From CAVPCY01 sp963770765 (GTDB lineage Bacteria; Actinomycetota; Coriobacteriia; Anaerosomatales; PHET01): a stretch of DNA of 37,482 bases. The stretch is from assembly GCA_963770765.1 (NCBI GenBank), contig CAVYQS010000008.1, forward strand, positions 1 through 37,482, read 5' to 3'. A program made the position numbers and the translations under genes. The notes below the pieces were generated by a model that ran no database searches, had not been told where the DNA came from, and saw only the letters and a program-made list of their open reading frames with translations. This document shows, piece by piece, positions 32,396 to 37,482 of this stretch (position 1 is its first letter; every line of letters begins with the position of its first letter).

Positions 32396-33148
32396 ATGCA
32401 GCAGCCATCCGCCATCGCATCCCGACTTCGCCGGACCCTGGTGGCAGTGGTACTCGGCGCAGTCGCGGTTTCGGCGGTGGGCCTCTCTGCCCGCACGGCA
32501 CCGGCGGTCGCCGAGCCGACTCGGCAGTTCGTGGTCGCCATCGACGCCGGTCACCAGCGCAAGGCGGACACGCGGCTCGAACCCATCGGGCCCGGTTCGT
32601 CGAAGCGCAAAGCGCGTGTCGCGGCCGGGACGCGGGGAGTCGCGACCCGCAAGCGCGAGTCGACGATCAACCTTCAGGTGGCCCTCAAGCTGCGCAAGGC
32701 GCTCCAGAAGCGCGGCGTGAAGGTCGTCATGATCCGCACCAAGCAAGACGTCAACATCTCGAACTCGAAGCGCGCCAAGATCGCCAACGCCGCCGAGGCC
32801 GACCTGTGCATCCGCCTTCACTGCGACGGCTCGCCCACCACGTCGGTCCGAGGTGTCCTGACGCTCGTGCCGGCGAAGAACAAGTGGACCGGGCCGATCA
32901 CCTCGGCCTCACTCAGGGCGGGCAAGGACGTGCAGAAGGCGACACTGAAGGCGACGGGCGCGAAGGACCGCGGGATCTCCAAGCGAAAAGACATGACCGG
33001 GTTCAACTGGTCGAAGGTGCCCGTCGTCATCGTCGAGATGGGTGTCATGACCAACGCCGCGGAGGACCGCAAGCTGGCCAGCGACAGCTATCAGACCAAG
33101 CTGGTCAACGGCATGACGAAGGGCGTCATGCGATTCCTCGAGCGATGA
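32396..33148 (+). CDS. N-acetylmuramoyl-L-alanine amidase (Amidase_3)
   Basis: A 250-aa secreted zinc amidase that cuts the MurNAc-L-Ala bond of peptidoglycan. Signal peptide RTLVAVVLGAVAVSAVGLSA precedes the catalytic domain: VVAIDAGHQRKAD (zinc His), RESTINLQVALKLRKAL (zinc Glu), CIRLHCDGS (zinc His) and VVIVEMGVMTNAAEDRKL (catalytic Glu). All key residues are present. ATG at 32396 begins the signal, after AAAGG. A Lys/Arg-rich surface fits cell-wall binding without a separate binding domain. Confidence 0.9.
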   Translation: MQQPSAIASRLRRTLVAVVLGAVAVSAVGLSARTAPAVAEPTRQFVVAIDAGHQRKADTRLEPIGPGSSKRKARVAAGTRGVATRKRESTINLQVALKLRKALQKRGVKVVMIRTKQDVNISNSKRAKIANAAEADLCIRLHCDGSPTTSVRGVLTLVPAKNKWTGPITSASLRAGKDVQKATLKATGAKDRGISKRKDMTGFNWSKVPVVIVEMGVMTNAAEDRKLASDSYQTKLVNGMTKGVMRFLER

Positions 33149-33189
33149 TCGGGGCAAGACCAGGCCGACCCGAGCAGTAGGGTCGGCTC

Positions 33190-34889
<1,700 letters not shown>

Positions 34890-34952
34890 TCATCCTCCGT
34901 TGCGTGCTGCGTGAGGGTCGGGCCGGGGTGCGGGCTTCGCCGGGTGGCGGGA

Positions 34953-35517
34953 CTAGTCCTCGGCGAGGATCGCGTAGAGCTTCTTGCGAGCGTCGTTCAG
35001 CACGTCGATCGCCGCCGAGACCTGGTCTGCCGAGCCCGTCGTGCCGATCTGCCAGACCGCCTGCATCATGCGGCCGGCGGCCTCGCGATAGCCGCTCGCT
35101 CCGGAGTCGCTCTGAGCGGCCTCTTCCCACGGGGCGGGCTGATCGGCGGTCTCTGCGACCAGCGGCGACACCGGAGTCGGTGAGGCTGAAGACCTTCTTG
35201 CCGGCGGTCTCCTCGGCGCTGACGAGGCCCTCGTCGGCGAGCAGTTGGAGCGTGGGGTAGACCGAGCCCGCGCTGGGGCTCCATGCCCCGCCACTGCGGG
35301 CGGAGAGTTCCTGGATGATCTGGTAGCCGTGCATGGGCTGCTCGGAGAGCAGGCGCAAGACGGCCGCGCGGACGTCGCCGCGGCGCGCACGCTGGCCGGC
35401 GGGGCCGAAGCCGTGGGGGTTGCCCATGCCGAACGGGTGCTTGAAGCCGTGCTTGCCGAAGCCGCCATGGTGGCCGTGTGCGCCGTGGCCGCACGACTCG
35501 GTGTGGTGGTGACTCAT
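34953..35517 (-). CDS. PadR-family regulator with His-rich N-terminus
   Basis: ATG at 35517 follows AAAGGAA. Residues 1-42 are rich in His and Gly (SHHHTESCGHGAHGHHGGFG, then KHGFKHPFGMGNPHGFGP) with one Cys, a possible metal-binding arm. A PadR winged helix follows: RRGDVRAAVLRLLSEQPMHG, YQIIQELSARSGGAWSPSAG, VYPTLQLLADEGLVSAEE, GKKVFSLTDSG. One inserted base near 35169 must be removed to continue into the C-terminal dimerisation helices (AAGRMMQAVWQIGTTGSADQ, NDARKKLYAILAED). Corrected length is 187 residues. It probably controls itself and the UbiB-like gene through the palindrome upstream; metal sensing is inference. Confidence 0.83.
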
Positions 35518-35553
35518 CTGAGTTCCTTTCGTCAGGGGAACGCTCGTGGTAAG

Positions 35554-35573
35554 CGACATATCGCTATGTGTCG
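35554..35573. promoter_or_regulatory. Palindrome upstream of the PadR gene
   Basis: ACATA-TCGC-TATGT (35556-35569) is a perfect inverted repeat, extended by CG and GTCG. Its core ATATCGCTAT resembles PadR-type operators, and it lies 37 nt upstream of the PadR start codon. Confidence 0.5.
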
Positions 35574-35737
35574 TGATGCAACAAGCATTCGTCGTGCCAA
35601 CGCATCCCACTCCTGCATGCCGATGAAGGCGCGGTATCCTGTGACAGGTGCGCGGACGGACCCGGGCGCCCCTGCGGGCGTTCGAGGTTCGACGCGACGC
35701 GCAGACCGCGTGCACGCTGCCGTTCGAAGGATCTCGC

Positions 35738-36685
35738 ATGAAGGCACTGTGGCTCGAAGACGGTCGGTTGTCGGTGCGCGAGATCGACGTGCCGCCTGCC
35801 GGTGGCGAGGCGCTCGTGCGCGTGCGGCTGTCGGGCATCTGCGGAACCGATCTGGAGCTGACGCGCGGCTACTACCCGTACACCGGTGTGCTCGGCCACG
35901 AGTTCGTTGGCGAGGTCGTCGAGGCGCCGGACCTCTCGTGGGTCGGAGCACGGGTCGTCGGCGAGATCAACGATGCCTGCGGGGCATGCGAGGCGTGCCG
36001 CCGAGGAAACCCGACGCACTGCGAGAGGCGCACGGTCCTCGGTATCGTCGCCCGCGACGGGGCCCACGCCGAGTACGTGCGGGTACCCCTCGCCAACCTG
36101 CATCGGGTACCGGACGGAGTCGCCGACGAGGCCGCCGTGTTCACCGAGCCGCTCGCGGCCGCGCTCGAGATCCTCGAGCAGGTGCACATTCGGCCGAGTG
36201 ATCGCGTGCTGCTCGTGGGCGCCGGCCGTCTCGGCCAGCTCGTCGGGCGGGTGCTCGCGCTGACCGGTGCGCACGTTCGCGTGGTCGCGCGTTACGAGCG
36301 CCAGGTCGAGCTGCTGCGTGTGGGCGGGGTCGAGTGCATCGCCGCCGACGAGGTCGGCGAGCGCTGCTGGGACGTGGTGGTCGAAGCGACCGGTTCGCCG
36401 TCGGGGCTCGACGCGGCCCGCTCCGCTCTGCGCCCGAGGGGCACGCTCGTGCTCAAGTCCACCTACCGAGAAGCGGTCACGCTCGATCTCGCGCCGTTCG
36501 TCGTCGACGAGATCACCGTGGTGGGCTCGCGCTGCGGCCCGTTCGCGCCTGCTCTGGAGCTGCTCGAACGCGGCGCGGTGAACCCCGTGCCGCTGATCGA
36601 GACTCGCTACGCGTTGGCCGACGCGGTCGAGGCGATGGACGCCGCCGGGCGCTCCGGCACGATGAAGGTGCTGCTGGAGGGGTAG
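35738..36685 (+). CDS. Zinc-dependent MDR alcohol dehydrogenase
   Basis: A 315-aa medium-chain dehydrogenase. The catalytic zinc site is seen in LSGICGTDLELTRGYYPYTG and VLGHEFVGEVV; the structural zinc site is CGACEACRRGNPTHC, with C-x2-C-x2-C-x7-C spacing. The Rossmann NAD(P) site is VLLVGAGRLGQLVGRV. It is a little shorter than the usual ~340 residues, mainly in loops. ATG at 35738 follows GAAGG. It resembles threonine/sorbitol dehydrogenase-like members; the substrate is not clear. Single gene, divergent from the PadR/UbiB operon. Confidence 0.88.
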   Translation: MKALWLEDGRLSVREIDVPPAGGEALVRVRLSGICGTDLELTRGYYPYTGVLGHEFVGEVVEAPDLSWVGARVVGEINDACGACEACRRGNPTHCERRTVLGIVARDGAHAEYVRVPLANLHRVPDGVADEAAVFTEPLAAALEILEQVHIRPSDRVLLVGAGRLGQLVGRVLALTGAHVRVVARYERQVELLRVGGVECIAADEVGERCWDVVVEATGSPSGLDAARSALRPRGTLVLKSTYREAVTLDLAPFVVDEITVVGSRCGPFAPALELLERGAVNPVPLIETRYALADAVEAMDAAGRSGTMKVLLEG

Positions 36686-36706
36686 TCGCGACCGGCGGGT
36701 CTCGCT

Positions 36707-37450
36707 CTAGATGAGCCGGCGGCGAACGAACACCGAGGCGACGATCCCCACCGCGATCGCAGCCGCGAGCACGCTCGCCACGGTGCGTACGAGCTCGGAA
36801 GGCGTCGCGACCGCGATGCCCGCGAACGCCCACACGAACACGCCGGCGAAGACGCCGTCGCCGTGCCGCGCCAGCCCCGCGAAGGCGACGGCCGCACCCA
36901 CGACAAGCACGATGGCGCCCCACCACTCGGCGGGGATGCCCCACCCGCTCCACCCGGCCGCGTACAGTGCGCTCGAGATGTTGGCGATCGTGGCGATCGA
37001 GACCCAGCCCAGGTACACGCCAAGTGGTGCGCGGACCGCCCAGCGCTCGAGGGCCGGCGGGGGTTCGGGACGATCGGACCGTGCGATGAGGTAGGCGGTG
37101 ATGAGCGAGAGCAGCAGCGCCAGCATCAGCGGCACCGTCCAGTAGATGTTGAGCGAGTGCCACAGGAGCAGCCACACGACGTTCGCCACGCCGGACGCGA
37201 TGAGCGGCCAGGCGAGGCGATCGGGGAGCGGGTCGTCGTTGAGCGGTGAGAGGAACTGGGCCGTCGAGTAGGCGAGCAACCCCAGGTAGATGACCCCCCA
37301 GATCGCGAAGACGTAGCCGGCGGGCGTGATGAGCGTGGGGTAGACCGCCGAGACCTCGCCGGTGCCGCGCCCGAAGAAGGGGACGATGTTCGCCAGGGCG
37401 TTCATCGCGATCGTGCCGACGACGGTCGACGCGACGACGATCCGCAGCAC
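36707..37450 (-). CDS. Tryptophan-rich membrane protein (TspO/MBR-like)
   Basis: A 247-aa protein with about eight membrane helices and the pattern of tryptophan-rich sensory proteins: PAGYVFAIWGVIYLGLLAYS, ANVVWLLLWHSLNIYWTV, RAPLGVYLGWVSIATIANIS, SALYAAGWSGWG and GVFVWAFAGIAVA. The frame remains open to the window edge (37482), and the GTG at 37450 has no ribosome binding site, so the true start may lie outside the window. Family roles include tetrapyrrole or stress sensing in the membrane; none is proven here. It converges with the dehydrogenase gene. Confidence 0.8.
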   Translation of the reverse strand: MLRIVVASTVVGTIAMNALANIVPFFGRGTGEVSAVYPTLITPAGYVFAIWGVIYLGLLAYSTAQFLSPLNDDPLPDRLAWPLIASGVANVVWLLLWHSLNIYWTVPLMLALLLSLITAYLIARSDRPEPPPALERWAVRAPLGVYLGWVSIATIANISSALYAAGWSGWGIPAEWWGAIVLVVGAAVAFAGLARHGDGVFAGVFVWAFAGIAVATPSELVRTVASVLAAAIAVGIVASVFVRRRLI

Positions 37451-37482
37451 GGTCTTCGGGAAGGTTGTGGCTCGGGCTGCAG

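Overview
High-GC bacterial DNA with dense genes, frequent GTG/TTG starts, strong third-position GC and short or overlapping operon junctions. Together with an anaerobe-style redox gene set (rubrerythrin-like protein, peroxiredoxin-like protein, ArsS-like radical SAM protein, thiol-redox lipoprotein plus CcdA-like protein), this suggests an actinobacterial, possibly Coriobacteriia-like, chromosome. That placement is inference; no rRNA, tRNA or marker gene was found. I see no CRISPR array, intact insertion sequence, prophage or origin.

Layout. 1-1.2 kb: a minus-strand nucleotidyltransferase (DUF6036-like) and HTH pair resembling a toxin-antitoxin module. 1.2-4.9 kb: thioredoxin-like lipoprotein, CcdA-like membrane protein and a YyaL/DUF255 protein. 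4.9-10.1 kb: two membrane or secreted proteins of unknown role, a GNAT-toxin remnant, then an M20 peptidase/AbgT transporter operon. 10.2-12.2 kb: two unknown proteins, a YefM-YoeB module with a recognisable operator, and a tiny membrane protein. 12.6-15.5 kb: secreted Asp-box protein and cardiolipin synthase. 15.5-20.5 kb: ArsS-like radical SAM protein with a glycosyltransferase fusion, an MFS exporter, a peroxiredoxin-like protein and a rubrerythrin-like protein. 20.6-25.7 kb: DUF2779 protein, membrane protein, a DUF2089 operon with a striking promoter, and a divergent HTH/VWA pair. 25.9-30.8 kb: HD protein, YdjM-like membrane hydrolase, NERD-like membrane protein, thymidine kinase, HsmA-like and other membrane proteins, a CCGHPGEPGC micro-protein and a CxxCH membrane protein. 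30.9-33.2 kb: small HExxH secreted protein, a repeat protein, a winged-helix regulator and a cell-wall amidase. 33.2-37.5 kb: UbiB/ABC1-like kinase with a His-rich PadR regulator, an MDR alcohol dehydrogenase and a tryptophan-rich membrane protein.

The most notable result is that three redox genes carry an in-frame TGA exactly where a functional Cys/Sec is expected: W-TGA-STC in the TlpA-like lipoprotein, A-TGA-PFC in the peroxiredoxin-like protein, and the C-terminal GSG-TGA-QG of the ArsS-like protein. Each TGA is followed by a hairpin whose loop lies about 22-30 nt downstream, like a bacterial SECIS element. For ArsS, read-through also creates a 4-bp GTGA overlap with the next gene. I infer that all three are selenoproteins.

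A second window-wide observation is that seven genes contain 15 apparent frameshifts and every one behaves as a single-base insertion. Removing them restores full-length reading frames with all motifs, so I read them as sequence or assembly errors rather than gene decay. True decay is seen elsewhere: a truncated GNAT toxin, a short nucleotidyltransferase-like fragment and a possible orphan C-terminus.
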